The notes under the pieces were generated by a model, which was given only the letters and a program-made list of their open reading frames with translations, was not told where the DNA came from and searched no databases. 6,537 bases of DNA from Bacillota bacterium. GTDB lineage: Bacteria > Bacillota > Clostridia > Christensenellales > UBA1242. The stretch covers positions 1-6,537 of the forward strand of contig WQSK01000054.1 of assembly GCA_009787915.1 (NCBI GenBank), read 5' to 3'. Position 1 is the first letter of the stretch; every line of letters starts with the position of its first letter. The position numbers and the translations under genes were made by a program. Below, in pieces: positions 6,433 through 6,537 of the stretch.

Positions 6433-6537
6433 TAGAGGACTTTGTGCGCCTTGCGTCCGAGAGCGGGATTATGGTTGCGTTGTTTGTGGGGCTTTTGGTT
6501 TTTGTTTTACGTGACACAAAAAAACGCGAAGAAAAAT
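6429..6537 (+). CDS. BhlA/UviB-like holin, N-terminal part cut by the window edge
   Basis: Only the first 36 codons are present and no stop is reached. The protein starts with a short amphipathic stretch (IEDFVRLASESG), then one membrane helix (about residues 12-28, GIMVALFVGLLVFVLR), then a charged RDTKKREEK segment. This is the plan of BhlA/UviB holin-like proteins, usually about 70-90 residues with an N-terminal helix ending in a KK-x-REEK-like cytoplasmic coil. Such proteins in Bacillota phages and plasmids permeabilise the membrane and often sit just before an endolysin gene. It begins in an ATGA overlap with the coiled-coil gene and has a strong AAAGGAGG. The family call rests on a short piece; other small single-helix phage proteins could look similar. 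Confidence 0.75.
   Translation, partial: MIEDFVRLASESGIMVALFVGLLVFVLRDTKKREEK

Overview
This window is a compact block of bacteriophage (or prophage) DNA holding the DNA-packaging and head-assembly module. Every plus-strand gene starts 2 to 10 bases after a strong purine-rich Shine-Dalgarno (AAGGAGG, GAGGAGG or AAAGGAGG are common), neighbours overlap or nearly touch, and no bacterial housekeeping gene is present. The strong Shine-Dalgarno sites, moderate base composition and a BhlA/UviB-type small membrane protein at the right edge suggest a host in the Bacillota (Firmicutes), possibly a gut anaerobe. That host call is inference.

Layout, left to right. Bases 3-218 probably carry a small minus-strand membrane protein that runs head to head into the first packaging gene. 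From 184 to the right edge all genes are on the plus strand: terminase large subunit (184-1587), portal (1571-2932), a short acidic scaffold-like protein (2925-3392), an HK97-fold-like major capsid protein (3411-4610), a small conserved head-region protein (4623-4982), a head-tail adaptor-like protein (4984-5496), a 114-residue protein that may be a reduced tail-completion/stabilisation protein (5493-5837), a coiled-coil protein of unknown role (5788-6432), and the first 36 codons of a BhlA/UviB-like holin (6429 onward).

Together these genes would build a procapsid (portal, scaffold, capsid), fill it with DNA (terminase) and close the portal vertex (adaptor and the next gene). The cluster then moves directly toward lysis with the holin-like gene, with no tail tube, tape measure or baseplate gene in between. 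Tail genes must therefore lie outside the window. A short, podovirus-like tail is possible but not shown. No small terminase gene is seen beside the large one.

There is no gene-free stretch above 300 bases. No tRNA, CRISPR array, IS element, att site or convincing terminator was found. The less ordinary points are the head-to-head overlap at the left edge, the very short gene at 5493-5837 with a 50-base out-of-frame overlap and an A8 run just before the next start, and the holin-like gene coupled to a coiled-coil protein in the connector region.
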